Positions 46,574 to 56,745 are shown, counted from the first letter of the stretch. The stretch is 64,000 bases of DNA from Pseudooceanicola nanhaiensis DSM 18065 (GCF_000688295.1 NZ_JHZF01000011.1:962288-1026287); one strand, 5' to 3'. A program made the numbers and translations. The notes: a model not told the origin generated them from the sequence alone.

Positions 46574-46926
46574 TGCGCGCCGTCCTCCGCATCCGTCCGC
46601 GGCCCGTCGAGGTCGATCCGGTCATCGCCGGATTCGAGGTAGGACCCGAGCGCGATCATCACCAGCACCGCCGTCATCCCGAACGAGATCACGATGGCCG
46701 TCAGCACCAGCGCCTGCGGCAGCGGGTCGGTGTAGATGCCGTCCCCGTACTTGTCGAGGATCGGCGGCTCGTTCACCACCAGCCGGCCCGAGGCGAAGAT
46801 GAACACGTTCACCGCATAGGACAGCAGCGCGAGCCCGACGATCACGGCGAAGGCGCGCATCCGCAGGATCAGATAGACCCCGCCCGCGGTCAGCGCCGCC
46901 ACGGAGCTTGCCACGACGAGTTCCAT
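46570..46926 (-). CDS. mnhC: Monovalent cation/H+ antiporter subunit C
   Basis: Small NuoK-like membrane subunit, 118 residues, three hydrophobic segments: MELVVASSVAALTAGGVYLILRM, AVIVGLALLSYAVNVFIFASG and PLPQALVLTAIVISFGMTAVLVMIALGSYL. The pattern DPLPQALVLTAIVISFG is strongly conserved in MnhC/PhaC. It starts 1 base after the mnhAB stop and overlaps mnhD. The C-terminal tail is acidic and rich in aspartate. Confidence 0.94.
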   Translation of the reverse strand: MELVVASSVAALTAGGVYLILRMRAFAVIVGLALLSYAVNVFIFASGRLVVNEPPILDKYGDGIYTDPLPQALVLTAIVISFGMTAVLVMIALGSYLESGDDRIDLDGPRTDAEDGAQ

Positions 46927-46927
46927 C

Positions 46928-49792
46928 CTATTCCTCCTTCCGTGCCTGCGAGACCCGATCGGAAGGGTCGTAGTCCATCGGCTCGACGTTGATCGTCTCG
47001 CCCGCGTAGCGCGCGATACGCGACAGCGAGTAGAGCATCAGCATCACCGCGCCCAGCACCGTCAGGAAGACGCCCAGGTCGAAGAGCGCCGCGGTGGCGA
47101 GCTCGAATTCCTCGATCGGCGGCAGGTGCACGTAGCCGAAGGCGCTGGTCAGGAAAGGCTTGCCCGCAAGCCATGCCCCTGCCCCGGTCAGCCCGGCGAT
47201 CACCACGCCGGTGCCGATCATCGCGTGGTATTCGATCCGCTGCCGCGCCTGTGTCCAGGCAAAGCCCGAGGCCATGTACTGCATCAGCAGCGCGATCGAG
47301 ATGACGAGCCCCGCGACGAAGCCGCCGCCCGGTTCGTTGTGGCCGCGCAGGAATATGAAGATCCCGACCATTGCGGCGATCGGCAGCATCAGCCGGGTCG
47401 CGACCACCATCATCAGCGGGTGACGATCCTTGGAGCGGTCGGTCGAATAATCGGTGTTGCGCAGCCTGCGGCCCGCGGGCCCGGCCAGCAGCGCCTCGAG
47501 CAGCGCATAGATCGTCAGGCCGGCGATCCCCAGGACAATGATCTCGCCGTAGGTATCGTAGCCCCGGAAATCGACAAGGATCACGTTCACCACGTTGGTG
47601 CCGCCGCCCCCGGTGTAGGAATTGGCGAGGTGGTATTCCGAGATCGTTTCGACGTCGCGCAGCATGAAGGCATAGGCCAGCCCGCCGACCCCGGCCCCCG
47701 CCGCGATGGCGATCACCGCGTCGCGGAACCTCCGCCCGCCCGAGCTTTCGACCGGCGAGGTCTTGGGAATGTAGTGCAGCGCCAGCAGCAGGAGCATGAT
47801 CGTCACGGTCTCGACCGAGATCTGCGTCAGCGCGAGATCCGGCGCCGAAAGGTAGACGAAGCCCACCGAGATCATCAGCCCGATGATCCCGATCACCACC
47901 AGGGTCCGGAACCTGTCGCGGTGCATCAGCACGACCGAGATCGTGGCGACGAGCAGCAGCATCCAGCCCACCCAGACGACGGGCGGGATCGGGATCATGC
48001 CGCGGGTCTGCACCGGCATGCCGCCGCCGCGCCACGCGAGGTAGCCCGAGATCACCGTGGTCACCACGAAGATCGCGAGGTAGCGGCTGATGGCGCCGTT
48101 GTGGCTCCGCTCGGAGATCGCGCGGGACAGCGCGACCGTCCCGCCGACGAGCCGGTCGAAGATCGACTTGGCCTCGGGCCGCGGGGTCGCCAGCCAGAGC
48201 CGGTCGAGCGGCGCGTGCAGCGCCAGCAGGATGATCCCGCCCAGCACCGCGATGCCGGACATCCACAATGCGGGCGTGACCCCGTGCCAGATCTTCAGGT
48301 GCGGGGCGTAGTCCAGCCCGCCGGTCACGGCATCCGCCGCCACGATGACCAGCGGCTCGACCAGCACCGGCATCACGCCGATCAGGATGACCAGCACGGC
48401 GAGGAACGCGGGAGAGGCCCACATGCCGGCGGGCGGATCATGCGGTTTCGACGGGTAATCGTCGCGCACCGGGCCGAAGAAGACATGCGCGATGAAGCGC
48501 AGCGAATAGGCGACCGACAGCAGCGCGCCCAGCGTCGCGAGCGCCGGCACGATCCACGGGTTCTGCCACCACTCGGTGTGCGAGGCCTCCTCGAGCATCA
48601 TCTCCTTCGACAGGAACCCGTTGAAGAGCGGGATCCCCGCCATCGACAGCGCCGCCACCGTGCCGATCACGAAGGTGACGGGCATCAGCCGCCGCAGCCC
48701 GCCGAGCCGCTTGATGTCGCGGGTGTGCGTCTCGTGGTCGATGATCCCGGCGGTCATGAAGAGCGCCGCCTTGAAGGTCAGGTGGTTGATGATGTGGAAC
48801 ACCGCCGCGAGCGCCGCCGCCTCGGTGCCGAAGCCCAGAAGCATCGTCAGCAGGCCCAGGTGCGAGACCGTCGAGAAGGCCAGAAGCGCTTTCAGATCGT
48901 CCTTGAAGAGCGCGATCAGCGCGCCCAGGACCATCGTGACGAGGCCGGTGGTGGCGACGATGTAGAACCAGGCGTCGGTGCCCGACAGGACCGGCCACAT
49001 GCGGGCCATCAGGAAGACGCCCGCCTTCACCATGGTGGCCGAGTGCAGGTAGGCCGAGACCGGGGTCGGCGCCGCCATCGCATGCGGCAGCCAGAAGTGG
49101 AACGGGAACTGCGCCGACTTGGTGAAGGCGCCGAGCAGGATCAGGATCAGCGCGGGCATGTACCATTCCGACGCGCGGATCGCGTCGCCCGCCTGCAGGA
49201 TGTCGCTGAGGTTGAACGAACCGACGATGTTGCCGAGGATCAGCATCCCCCCGATCATCGCGAGCCCGCCGGCGCCCGTCACCGCGAGCGCCATGCGCGC
49301 GCCCTGCCGGCCCTCGGGCAGGTGCTTCCAGTAGCCGATCAGCAGGAAGGACGAAAGCGAGGTCAGCTCCCAGAAGATCAGCAGAAGCAGGATGTTGTCC
49401 GACAGCACGATGCCCAGCATCGCGCCCTGGAAGAGCAGCAGGTAGGTATAGAACTGCCCCATCGGGTCCTCGCCCGACAGGTAGAAGCGCGCGTAGAGGA
49501 TGATCAGCAGCCCGACGCCGAGGATCATCCCGGCAAAGAGCAGCCCCAGCCCGTCGAGCATGAAGCTGGCCGAGAGGCCGATCTGCGGCATCCATACGAA
49601 TTCGTCGTGAACCACCTCGCCGTTCATCACGCGGGGCGCGAGGATGAGCAGCATGGTCAGGGCCAGCAGAGTGGGCGCCGCCGTGAAGATCGCGCAGGCG
49701 TTGCGTCCGGCGCGGATCATGACGCCGGGCACGAGGGCTCCGATGAACGGCAATAACGCGATGATGATCAGGAAATTGCCGCCGCTCGTCAT
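46928..49792 (-). CDS. mnhA: Monovalent cation/H+ antiporter fused subunit A/B
   Basis: First and largest gene of the antiporter operon, 954 residues. The N-terminal part (about 1-780) is MnhA, NuoL-like, with MGQFYTYLLLFQGAMLGIVLSDNILLLLIFWELTSLSSFLLIGYW, KSAQFPFHFWLPHAMAAPTPVSAYLHSATMVKAGVFL and the MnhA-specific C-terminal region SAPDLALTQISVETVTIMLLLLAL. The last 150 or so residues are an MnhB domain (LMLPIAAMVGIFIFLRGHNEPGGGFVAGLV). This A/B fusion matches PhaAB of rhizobia and explains why no separate mnhB is present. The ATG at 49792 follows GAGAGG; an upstream ATG lies in a frame without a ribosome site. Confidence 0.94.
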   Translation of the reverse strand: MTSGGNFLIIIALLPFIGALVPGVMIRAGRNACAIFTAAPTLLALTMLLILAPRVMNGEVVHDEFVWMPQIGLSASFMLDGLGLLFAGMILGVGLLIILYARFYLSGEDPMGQFYTYLLLFQGAMLGIVLSDNILLLLIFWELTSLSSFLLIGYWKHLPEGRQGARMALAVTGAGGLAMIGGMLILGNIVGSFNLSDILQAGDAIRASEWYMPALILILLGAFTKSAQFPFHFWLPHAMAAPTPVSAYLHSATMVKAGVFLMARMWPVLSGTDAWFYIVATTGLVTMVLGALIALFKDDLKALLAFSTVSHLGLLTMLLGFGTEAAALAAVFHIINHLTFKAALFMTAGIIDHETHTRDIKRLGGLRRLMPVTFVIGTVAALSMAGIPLFNGFLSKEMMLEEASHTEWWQNPWIVPALATLGALLSVAYSLRFIAHVFFGPVRDDYPSKPHDPPAGMWASPAFLAVLVILIGVMPVLVEPLVIVAADAVTGGLDYAPHLKIWHGVTPALWMSGIAVLGGIILLALHAPLDRLWLATPRPEAKSIFDRLVGGTVALSRAISERSHNGAISRYLAIFVVTTVISGYLAWRGGGMPVQTRGMIPIPPVVWVGWMLLLVATISVVLMHRDRFRTLVVIGIIGLMISVGFVYLSAPDLALTQISVETVTIMLLLLALHYIPKTSPVESSGGRRFRDAVIAIAAGAGVGGLAYAFMLRDVETISEYHLANSYTGGGGTNVVNVILVDFRGYDTYGEIIVLGIAGLTIYALLEALLAGPAGRRLRNTDYSTDRSKDRHPLMMVVATRLMLPIAAMVGIFIFLRGHNEPGGGFVAGLVISIALLMQYMASGFAWTQARQRIEYHAMIGTGVVIAGLTGAGAWLAGKPFLTSAFGYVHLPPIEEFELATAALFDLGVFLTVLGAVMLMLYSLSRIARYAGETINVEPMDYDPSDRVSQARKEE

Positions 49793-50240
49793 TGCCTCTC
49801 CTCTGTGTCGACTTCCGACGGAATATGCACATACCAGCCCCGGGGTGTCGAGCAAGCCGGTTTCGCAGGCTTTCGGCGCGATCGCGGAAAATCGGCGGCG
49901 CTGACGGCGCGCGAAGACCCGGTATTTTCGGGCTCCGCGCCCTCGGATCACGCCGCCCTCACACCATCGTGAAGACGCTGACGTGCCTGCGCCAATCGTC
50001 GCAGGCGCCCGGAATGATGGGGGAAACCCGCCTCTGGTCGTCCGTCGCGCGGCGGCACCTGACGGCGGCCCGGGGCGCGCGCGCGCCAGACCGTCATGCC
50101 TGCTTCGTGGTCAGGGCCCGCCGCCCGAGCACGCGCCGGGGCCCCTGCCCCTCGCAGAGGGCGGGAAATGGTGCTAGGCCGCCGTGGGTAGCCTTCCCGC
50201 GGCGCTGCCCCGGCCGCCGCCCGCATCCCGGACGCCCCTC
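49793..50240. other. 448-bp divergent intergenic region
   Basis: Region between the mnh operon and the ABC exporter gene, which are divergent, so it must hold two promoters. Short open frames exist on both strands but have no recognisable product. I see no clear operator. A hairpin with arms GCCCCT-CGC-AGAGGGC is near 50150-50164, close to the exporter start. Confidence 0.4.
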
Positions 50241-51944
50241 ATGCTGCGACAATTCTACGAATATTACCGCCCCTGGAAGCGGCTCTTCTGGCTGGATTTC
50301 GGCTGTGCCGTGCTCTCCGGCCTGCTGGAGCTCGCCTTCCCGCTGGCCGTCGCGGCTTTCATCGACGACCTGCTGCCCTCGGGCGACATGAGCCTGACCG
50401 TGCTCGCCGCGATCGGCCTCCTGCTGATCTATTTCGTGAACGCCGGGCTGATGACCATCGTGATCTACTGGGGCCACAAGCTGGGCATCAACATCGAGAC
50501 CGAGATGCGGCGCCGTGCGTTCGAGCATCTCCAGAAGCTGTCGTTCTCGTATTTCGACCGGGTCCGGACGGGCAAGCTCGTGGCCCGCGTGACCCGCGAC
50601 CTCGAAGAGATCGGCGAGGTCGCGCACCACGGGCCCGAGGACCTGTTCATCGCCGTGATGACCTTCGTGGGCGCCTTCCTCCTGATGCTCACCATCGACG
50701 CGCCGCTGGCGCTGATCACCGCGGCCATCGTGCCGGCCTGCGTCGCCATCGTCACGATCTACGGCGGGCGGATGACCCGGACGTGGCGCGCGATCTATGC
50801 GCGGGTGGCCGATTTCAACGTCCGGCTGGAAGAGAACGTCGGCGGCATGCGCGTCGTGCAGGCCTTCGCCAACGAGGACCACGAGAAGGCTCTCTTCGCC
50901 AGGGACAACGAGGGCTACCGCACCACCAAGCTGGAGGCCTACAAGGTCATGGCCGCCTCCTCGGCGCTCAATTACATGGGGATGCGGCTGATCCAGGTGG
51001 TCGTGATGGTCGTGGGCGCGGTCTTCGTGCTGAAGGGTTCGCTCACCACCGGCGGTTTCGTCGGCTTCCTGCTGCTGGTCAACGTCTTCTTCCGCCCGCT
51101 CGACAAGATCGCGGCGGTGATCGAGGTCTATCCCCGCGGCATCGCGGGCTTCCGCCGCTACCTCGACCTCATGTCGACCCGGCCCGACGTTTCCGACCGC
51201 GCGGGCGCCACGCCCGCGCCCGCGCTCAAGGGCGCGGTCGCCTTCGAGGCGGTCAACTTCACCTATGGCGGCCCCGGGCCGGTGGTCCGCGACGTCTCGC
51301 TCTCGGTCCGGCCGGGCGAGACGATGGCCTTCGTCGGCCCCTCCGGCGCGGGCAAGACGACGCTGCTGGCGCTGGTCCCGCGATTCTACGAGCCGCAATC
51401 GGGCCGCATCCTGATCGACGGGATCGACGTGGCGGACATGACGCTGCAATCGCTGCGCCGCCAGGTCGGGATCGTCAGCCAGGACGTCTTCCTCTTCGGC
51501 GGCACGCTGCGCGAGAACATCGCCTACGGCCGGCTCGGCGCCTCGGAGGCCGACATCCTCGAGGCCGCCGACCGGGCGCAGCTGACCGAGATGATCGCCG
51601 GCCTGCCCGAGGGGCTCGAGACGATCGTCGGCGAGCGCGGCGTGATGCTCTCGGGCGGCCAGAAGCAGCGGGTCGCCATCGCGCGGGCCTTCCTGAAGAA
51701 CCCGCCGATCCTGATCCTCGACGAGGCGACGTCGGCCCTGGACACCGAGACGGAGCGGCTGATCCAGTCGGCGCTGGAGGATCTGTCGCGCGACCGCACC
51801 ACGCTCGTCATCGCGCACCGGCTGGGCACGATCCGGGATGCCGATCGGATCGCGGTGATGGACCAGGGCCGGATCGTCGAGATGGGCACCCATGACGAGC
51901 TGCGCGAGGCCGCCGGCCGCTACGCGAGCCTCAGCGCGGCCTGA
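50241..51944 (+). CDS. ABC exporter with fused membrane and ATPase domains
   Basis: Half-transporter of 567 residues (MsbA/lipid-or-drug exporter type) that should work as a homodimer. The N-terminal membrane domain has six hydrophobic segments (about 15-300) with MRRRAFEHLQKLSFSYFDRVRTGKLVARVTRDLEEI. The ATPase half has Walker A GPSGAGKT, the signature LSGGQKQRVAIARAFLKNP, Walker B ILILDEATSALD and the switch histidine in LVIAHRLGTI. The ATG at 50241 (MLRQFYEYY) is the family start; an upstream in-frame ATG adds a proline-rich tail of doubtful reality. Standing alone, its substrate is unknown. Confidence 0.9.
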   Translation: MLRQFYEYYRPWKRLFWLDFGCAVLSGLLELAFPLAVAAFIDDLLPSGDMSLTVLAAIGLLLIYFVNAGLMTIVIYWGHKLGINIETEMRRRAFEHLQKLSFSYFDRVRTGKLVARVTRDLEEIGEVAHHGPEDLFIAVMTFVGAFLLMLTIDAPLALITAAIVPACVAIVTIYGGRMTRTWRAIYARVADFNVRLEENVGGMRVVQAFANEDHEKALFARDNEGYRTTKLEAYKVMAASSALNYMGMRLIQVVVMVVGAVFVLKGSLTTGGFVGFLLLVNVFFRPLDKIAAVIEVYPRGIAGFRRYLDLMSTRPDVSDRAGATPAPALKGAVAFEAVNFTYGGPGPVVRDVSLSVRPGETMAFVGPSGAGKTTLLALVPRFYEPQSGRILIDGIDVADMTLQSLRRQVGIVSQDVFLFGGTLRENIAYGRLGASEADILEAADRAQLTEMIAGLPEGLETIVGERGVMLSGGQKQRVAIARAFLKNPPILILDEATSALDTETERLIQSALEDLSRDRTTLVIAHRLGTIRDADRIAVMDQGRIVEMGTHDELREAAGRYASLSAA

Positions 51945-51983
51945 GCGCCATCGGGCGATCTTTGCGAACCGTTCTCAGCGGCA

Positions 51984-52012
51984 TTGACTTGCGACTGATT
52001 TGCATTAACAAT
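51984..52012 (+). promoter_or_regulatory. Candidate sitA promoter with an overlapping Fur-family (Mur-like) box
   Basis: A TTGACT -35 box (51984-51989) and a TAACAA -10-like box (52006-52011) flank an imperfect inverted repeat TTGCGACTGATTTGCA (51989-52004). In alphaproteobacteria Mn uptake is often repressed by Mur, a Fur homologue, at such sites. The match is imperfect and was judged by eye. Confidence 0.4.
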
Positions 52013-52049
52013 TTAGGGCAGCGATCAACCCCGACCCCTGGAGCCATTC

Positions 52050-52949
52050 ATGACGCCGAAACTGACCCGGACCGCCTCTCTTGCCGCGCTGGCCGCCGTG
52101 CTCGGGACCGGCGCGCTTGCGCAGGACAAGCTGAAGGTCGTCACCACCTTCACAGTGCTCGCCGACATGGCGGCGCAGGTGGCGGGCGACGCGGCCGAGG
52201 TCGTGTCGGTCACCAAGCCGGGCGCAGAGATCCACGGCTACGCACCGACGCCGCGCGACATCGTTTCGGCCTCGGACGCGGATCTGATCCTGTGGAACGG
52301 GCTCGACCTCGAACTCTGGTTCGAGCAGTTCCTGTCGAACCTCGGCGACATCCCCTCCGTCACCCTGACCGACGGGATCGAGCCGATCTCGATCGCCGGG
52401 GGCAGCTATGAGGGCAAGCCGAACCCGCATGCCTGGATGGGGCTCGACAATGCGCTGGTCTACATCGACAATATCGAGGCCGCGCTCAGCGAACACGACC
52501 CCGACAACGCCCGGACCTATGCCGAAAATGCCGCCGCCTACAAACAGGCGCTGCGCGACACGCTCGAGCCGCTGCGCGACCGGATCATGGCGATCCCCGA
52601 GGACAGGCGCTGGCTGGTCACCTGCGAGGGCGCGTTCTCCTACCTCGCGAAGGATTTCGGGATGCAGGAACTCTACCTCTGGCCGATGAACGCCGACCAG
52701 GTCGGCACGCCCCAGCAGGTCCGCGCGGTGATCGACGGGGTGCGCGCGCATGACATTCCGGCCGTCTTCTGCGAAAGCACCGTCAGCCAGAAACCCGCCC
52801 AGCAGGTTGCGCGGGAAACCGGCGCGGCCTATGGCGGCGTGCTCTATGTCGATTCCCTGTCCGAGGCGGATGGCCCGGTGCCCAGCTACCTCGACCTTCT
52901 CACCGTCACCTCGCGGACCATCGCCGATGGGCTCGCGGGCGCCGAGTGA
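52050..52949 (+). CDS. sitA: Manganese/iron ABC transporter periplasmic binding protein SitA
   Basis: Metal-binding lipoprotein-fold (cluster A-I) protein of 299 residues that delivers Mn2+ or Fe2+ to SitBCD. A signal peptide [20 protein letters not shown] ends with cleavage after ALA at residue 24. Predicted metal ligands are His62 (EIHGYAP), His127 (NPHAWM), Glu193 (CEGAFSYL) and Asp268 (YVDSLSE). A His, His, Glu, Asp set favours manganese or iron; zinc-specific members have a third histidine and a His-rich loop, absent here. It starts the sitABCD operon. Confidence 0.93.
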   Translation: MTPKLTRTASLAALAAVLGTGALAQDKLKVVTTFTVLADMAAQVAGDAAEVVSVTKPGAEIHGYAPTPRDIVSASDADLILWNGLDLELWFEQFLSNLGDIPSVTLTDGIEPISIAGGSYEGKPNPHAWMGLDNALVYIDNIEAALSEHDPDNARTYAENAAAYKQALRDTLEPLRDRIMAIPEDRRWLVTCEGAFSYLAKDFGMQELYLWPMNADQVGTPQQVRAVIDGVRAHDIPAVFCESTVSQKPAQQVARETGAAYGGVLYVDSLSEADGPVPSYLDLLTVTSRTIADGLAGAE

Positions 52950-53857
52950 CCCTTTCGCCAGGACCCTTTCCCAGCATGGACGCCCTTTCTCCCGACGCCC
53001 CTTCCGACCTGCGTGACGGCCTTGCCGCCCGCGACGTGACGGTCACCTACCGCAACGGCCACACGGCGCTGTGGAACGCGTCCTTCGCGATCCCGCGGGG
53101 CACGATCACCGCGCTCGTTGGGGTGAACGGCGCGGGCAAGTCGACGCTCTTCAAGGCCCTGATGGGCTTCGTCCCGGCGGCCAGGGGCGAGATCTCGATC
53201 CTCGGGCTCCCGGTCCGCGAGGCGCTGAAGAAGAACCTCGTCGCCTATGTCCCGCAGGCCGAGGAGGTCGACTGGGCTTTCCCGGTGCTGGTCGAGGACG
53301 TGGTGATGATGGGGCGCTACGGGCACATGGGCTTTCTCCGCCGTCCCTCCGCCGCGGACCGCGCGGCGGTGGATGCGGCCCTCGGCCGGGTCAGCATGCG
53401 CGACTACCGCAAGCGCCAGATCGGAGAGCTCTCGGGCGGCCAGCGCAAGCGCGTCTTCCTCGCGCGCGCGCTTGCGCAGGACGGTCAGGTGATCCTGCTG
53501 GACGAACCCTTCACCGGCGTCGACGTGCAGACCGAGGCGCAGATCATCGACCTGCTCCGCGAATTGCGCGCCGAGGGGCGGGTGATGCTGGTCTCGACCC
53601 ACAACCTGGGCTCGGTGCCGGAATTCTGCGACCGCACCGTGCTCGTGAAGGGCACGGTGCTGGCCTACGGGACGACCGAGACGACCTTCACGCGCGAGAA
53701 CCTGGAAGAGGCGTTCGGCGGCGTCCTGCGGCACTTCACGCTGGGCGGCGAGGCGCTGCACGACGATGCCGACGCGCGCGCCGTCACCATCTTCTCCGAC
53801 GACGAACGCCCGCTCGTGCATTACGGCGACCGGCTCCAGAAGCGGGACGCGGAATGA
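52946..53857 (+). CDS. sitB: Manganese/iron ABC transporter ATP-binding protein SitB
   Basis: Cytoplasmic ATPase. The GTG at 52946 overlaps the sitA stop (GTGA) and gives 303 residues; the ATG at 52976 is a good alternative, as AGGA precedes it. Walker A is GVNGAGKS ([19 protein letters not shown]), the signature is [19 protein letters not shown] and Walker B is [11 protein letters not shown]. The C-terminal tail ([23 protein letters not shown]) is longer than in some members. The stop overlaps sitC. Confidence 0.92.
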   Translation: MTLSPGPFPSMDALSPDAPSDLRDGLAARDVTVTYRNGHTALWNASFAIPRGTITALVGVNGAGKSTLFKALMGFVPAARGEISILGLPVREALKKNLVAYVPQAEEVDWAFPVLVEDVVMMGRYGHMGFLRRPSAADRAAVDAALGRVSMRDYRKRQIGELSGGQRKRVFLARALAQDGQVILLDEPFTGVDVQTEAQIIDLLRELRAEGRVMLVSTHNLGSVPEFCDRTVLVKGTVLAYGTTETTFTRENLEEAFGGVLRHFTLGGEALHDDADARAVTIFSDDERPLVHYGDRLQKRDAE

Positions 53858-54723
53858 TCGCCACCCTGCTCGAGCCCTTCGCCTACGGCTACATGACCAA
53901 CGCGATGTGGGTCTCGGCCCTCGTCGGCGCGGTCTGCGCCTTCCTGTCGGCCTATCTGATGCTCAAGGGCTGGTCGCTGATCGGCGACGCGCTTTCGCAT
54001 TCGGTGGTGCCGGGCGTGGCCGGCGCCTACATGCTGGGCCTGCCCTTCGCCCTCGGCGCCTTCGCGGCCGGAGGGCTGGCGGCGGGCGCGATGCTGTTCC
54101 TGTCGGAACGCTCCGGGCTGAAGGTCGACGTGATCATCGGGATGATCTTCACCTCCTTCTTCGGCCTCGGCCTCTTCATGGTCTCGGTCAGCCCCGTCTC
54201 GGTCTCGATCCAGACGATCACCATGGGCAACATCCTCGCCATCACGCCCGAGGACACGATCCAGTTGGCGATCATCGGCTTCGTCTCGCTCGCCGTGCTG
54301 CTGGCGAAGTGGAAGGACCTGATGGTCACCTTCTTCGACGAGAACCACGCCCGCACCATCGGCCTGCGGCCGACGCTGCTCAAGGCCGTGTTCTTCGTCC
54401 TGCTCTCGGCCAGCGTGGTCGCGGCGATGCAGACCGTGGGCGCCTTCCTCGTGATCGCCATGGTCGTCACGCCGGGCGCGACCGCCTACCTGCTCTGCGA
54501 CCGCTTCCCCCGGCTGATCGCGCTCTCGGTCGCCATCGGCGCGCTGACGAGCTTCTTCGGCGCCTACGCGAGCTACTTCCTGGACGGGGCGACCGGCGGG
54601 ATCATCGTGACGCTTCAGACACTGATCTTCCTCGGGGCCTTCCTGCTGGCACCGAAACACGGGCTCCTGGCCGCGCGCCGCAAGGCCGCCGCGGCGCTCC
54701 GCGACGGACCGGGGGCCGCATGA
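53854..54723 (+). CDS. sitC: Manganese/iron ABC transporter permease SitC
   Basis: ABC-3 family permease of 289 residues with about eight hydrophobic segments. The conserved stretch [39 protein letters not shown] lies near residues 32-70, and [32 protein letters not shown] is the second half signature. The ATG overlaps the sitB stop (ATGA) and the stop overlaps sitD. SitC and SitD form the heterodimeric channel. Confidence 0.94.
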   Translation: MIATLLEPFAYGYMTNAMWVSALVGAVCAFLSAYLMLKGWSLIGDALSHSVVPGVAGAYMLGLPFALGAFAAGGLAAGAMLFLSERSGLKVDVIIGMIFTSFFGLGLFMVSVSPVSVSIQTITMGNILAITPEDTIQLAIIGFVSLAVLLAKWKDLMVTFFDENHARTIGLRPTLLKAVFFVLLSASVVAAMQTVGAFLVIAMVVTPGATAYLLCDRFPRLIALSVAIGALTSFFGAYASYFLDGATGGIIVTLQTLIFLGAFLLAPKHGLLAARRKAAAALRDGPGAA

Positions 54724-55571
54724 TGGAGGCGCTCGCCCTGCCCTTCCAGTTCCCGTTCATGCAGAACGCCTTCCTGATCTGCGTGATCGTCTCGGTCCCG
54801 ACGGCGCTGCTGTCGTGTTTCCTCGTGCTCAAGGGCTGGGCCCTGATGGGCGACGCGGTCAGCCATGCCGTCCTGCCGGGGATCGTGCTGGCCTATATCT
54901 TCGGCTTCCCGCTCATCCTCGGCGCCTTCGCCGCCGGCATGACCTGCGCGGTGGCGACGGGCTACCTGTCGGGCAACAGCCGGGTGAAGCAGGATACCGT
55001 CATGGGCGTCGTCTTCTCGGGGATGTTCGCCGTCGGGATCGTGCTCTACGCCTCGATCTCGACCAGCATCCACCTCGACCATGTGCTCTTCGGCAACATG
55101 CTGGGTGTCGAGCGGCACGAGCTGATCACCTCCGGGGTGATCGCTTCCGTGGTCGCGGGGGCGCTGGTGATGAAGTGGAAGGACCTCCTGCTGCACGCGT
55201 TCGATCCGGCGCAGGCGCAGGCATCGGGCCTGCCGGTCGGGCTGCTGCACTACGGCCTGCTCGCCGCGCTGTCGCTGACCATCGTCGCGACGCTCTCGGC
55301 CGCGGGCCTGATCCTGGCCGTGGGCCTGCTGATCGCGCCCGGGGCCATCGCCTTCCTCGTCGCGCGGGAGTTCCGGAGCATGCTTCTCGTCTCGGTCCCG
55401 GTCTGCATGCTCGCCATGCTGGGCGGCACCTACGCCAGCTTCTACCTCGACAGCGCCCCGGCCCCGACGATCATCCTCATCCTGACCGCGCTGTTCCTGC
55501 TGGCCTTCCTGCGGCGGCAATGGCTGACACGCCGGGCGTCCCGCGCGCGGGTGGCGGCGGGGGGCGCCTAG
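54720..55571 (+). CDS. sitD: Manganese/iron ABC transporter permease SitD
   Basis: Second ABC-3 permease, 283 residues. It parallels SitC: LVLKGWALMGDAVSHAVLPGIVLAYIFGFPLILGAFAAGM and SLTIVATLSAAGLILAVGLLIAPGAIAFLVAREF. The start is the first of two adjacent ATGs overlapping the sitC stop (54720 or 54723). It ends 74 bases before the tRNA-Ser gene on the other strand, with no strong terminator between. Confidence 0.94.
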   Translation: MMEALALPFQFPFMQNAFLICVIVSVPTALLSCFLVLKGWALMGDAVSHAVLPGIVLAYIFGFPLILGAFAAGMTCAVATGYLSGNSRVKQDTVMGVVFSGMFAVGIVLYASISTSIHLDHVLFGNMLGVERHELITSGVIASVVAGALVMKWKDLLLHAFDPAQAQASGLPVGLLHYGLLAALSLTIVATLSAAGLILAVGLLIAPGAIAFLVAREFRSMLLVSVPVCMLAMLGGTYASFYLDSAPAPTIILILTALFLLAFLRRQWLTRRASRARVAAGGA

Positions 55572-55645
55572 GCGCCCGCGACGCGCGCAGCGTATCGACG
55601 GCAGGCGCCGTGCTGGTCAGGTTGAACGGTTTTTGTGGGGGCAAG

Positions 55646-55735
55646 TGGCGGAGAGACAGGGATTCGAACCCTGGAGACGGTTTCCCGCCTACACACTTTC
55701 CAGGCGTGCGCCTTCGACCACTCGGCCACCTCTCC
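55646..55735 (-). tRNA. tRNA-Ser (anticodon GGA)
   Basis: A 90-nucleotide class II tRNA including an encoded 3' CCA (55646-55648). The minus strand starts GGAGAGGTGGCCGAGTGG, with the acceptor stem pairing GGAGAGG to TCTCTCC. The anticodon loop reads CTGGAAA, giving GGA, which decodes UCC/UCU serine codons. A long variable arm and the T-loop GGTTCGAATCC are present. Confidence 0.96.
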
Positions 55736-55794
55736 GGTCCGGCCCTATTACCGCGACCCCGCGGGCAGTCGCAAGGGGGAAAAAGCGGGAAATT

Positions 55795-56679
55795 TCAGAC
55801 CTGCGCCATCCATTGCAGCGGGACGTGGCGGAAGCCGTCGCCCTCCCGGACGAGGTGACCGACGGCCGGAAAGGGCACGTGGTAGCCCGCGTATTTCACC
55901 CCCTCGTCGGCGATCCGGCCGAGCAGGTTCATCCGGGTCTCGACCGCTCGGTCCGGGTCCATGTCGAAGGCCGCCTGCCATTCGGGATGCGCCATGAAGA
56001 GCGCGGGGTGGTTGGTCGTGTCGGAGATGAAGATCATCACCTCATCGCCCGAGCGGACCTCGAAGGCGGTGTGACCGGGCGTGTGGCCGCGGGCGTCGAT
56101 GGCGATGATCCCGGGCGCGACCTCGTCGCCCCACTGGTAGTGATCGACGGCGTCACCTAGGGCGGAGAAGACACGCTCCACCCCGTCGAAGGCGCCCTGC
56201 ATCGCCTCGGGGGCAGCGGCGCGGTGGTCGGGGTCGGTCCAGAAGGCCCATTCGGGCGCCGGGACGCGCACACGGGCCTTCGGGAAGACCGGATCGCCGG
56301 CCTTGTTCACCAGCCCGTTGATGTGATCGCCGTGGAAATGGGTGACGAGGACCGTGGTGACGTCCTCCGGTGCCACGCCGCAGGCGGCGAGCCCCCGGTG
56401 CAGGAAACCGGTGGTGGGCGAGCCCGTGTCGGCGAAGCCCGCGTCGATCAGGATGACCTCGTCCCCGGTGCGGACCATGACCGGCGTAAAGGTGATGGGC
56501 AGCACGTCGGGCGCCATCCGCGCGGCCTCGAGCGCCGCATTCATCTCGTCGAGCGAGGCGTTGCGGATGAAGCCCCCGGCCAGCGGCCGCAGCGCGAAGC
56601 CGTCGTTCAGGGCGGTGACGAGCATGTCGCCCACGCGGTGGTGATAGGCGCTGGCAGGCTGGGCGACGGGATCGGGCAT
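55795..56679 (-). CDS. MBL-fold metallo-hydrolase
   Basis: Metallo-beta-lactamase fold hydrolase of 294 residues. The metal motif HFHGDH is in [14 protein letters not shown], with further ligand regions in [14 protein letters not shown] and [12 protein letters not shown]. It resembles the group of AiiA-like or lactonase-like hydrolases, but the substrate is unknown. No signal peptide is seen from the chosen start. The ATG at 56679 follows AGGAGAG; an upstream in-frame ATG (56700) lacks one. It is the next gene after alaX on the same strand, 66 bases away. Confidence 0.88.
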   Translation of the reverse strand: MPDPVAQPASAYHHRVGDMLVTALNDGFALRPLAGGFIRNASLDEMNAALEAARMAPDVLPITFTPVMVRTGDEVILIDAGFADTGSPTTGFLHRGLAACGVAPEDVTTVLVTHFHGDHINGLVNKAGDPVFPKARVRVPAPEWAFWTDPDHRAAAPEAMQGAFDGVERVFSALGDAVDHYQWGDEVAPGIIAIDARGHTPGHTAFEVRSGDEVMIFISDTTNHPALFMAHPEWQAAFDMDPDRAVETRMNLLGRIADEGVKYAGYHVPFPAVGHLVREGDGFRHVPLQWMAQV

Positions 56680-56745
56680 GCGGGGCTCTCCTGAGGTCAT
56701 GCCACGGATGCTAGGACCGGGCCCCGCAGCGCGCAATGCCGGGGC

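Noticed and set aside
47126-49756. An 876-residue plus-strand open frame opposite mnhAB
   Set aside because: Composition is dominated by R, D, Q, H and A, with no domain, and it is fully antisense to a well-supported antiporter gene.
49948-50226. Possible 92-residue gene in the mnh / exporter gap
   Set aside because: No ribosome site, no recognisable motif, and a biased R/A/P composition typical of non-coding GC-rich frames.
55646-55735. tRNA-Ser as an integration site of a genomic island
   Set aside because: No integrase gene, partial tRNA repeat or phage gene is present on either side.
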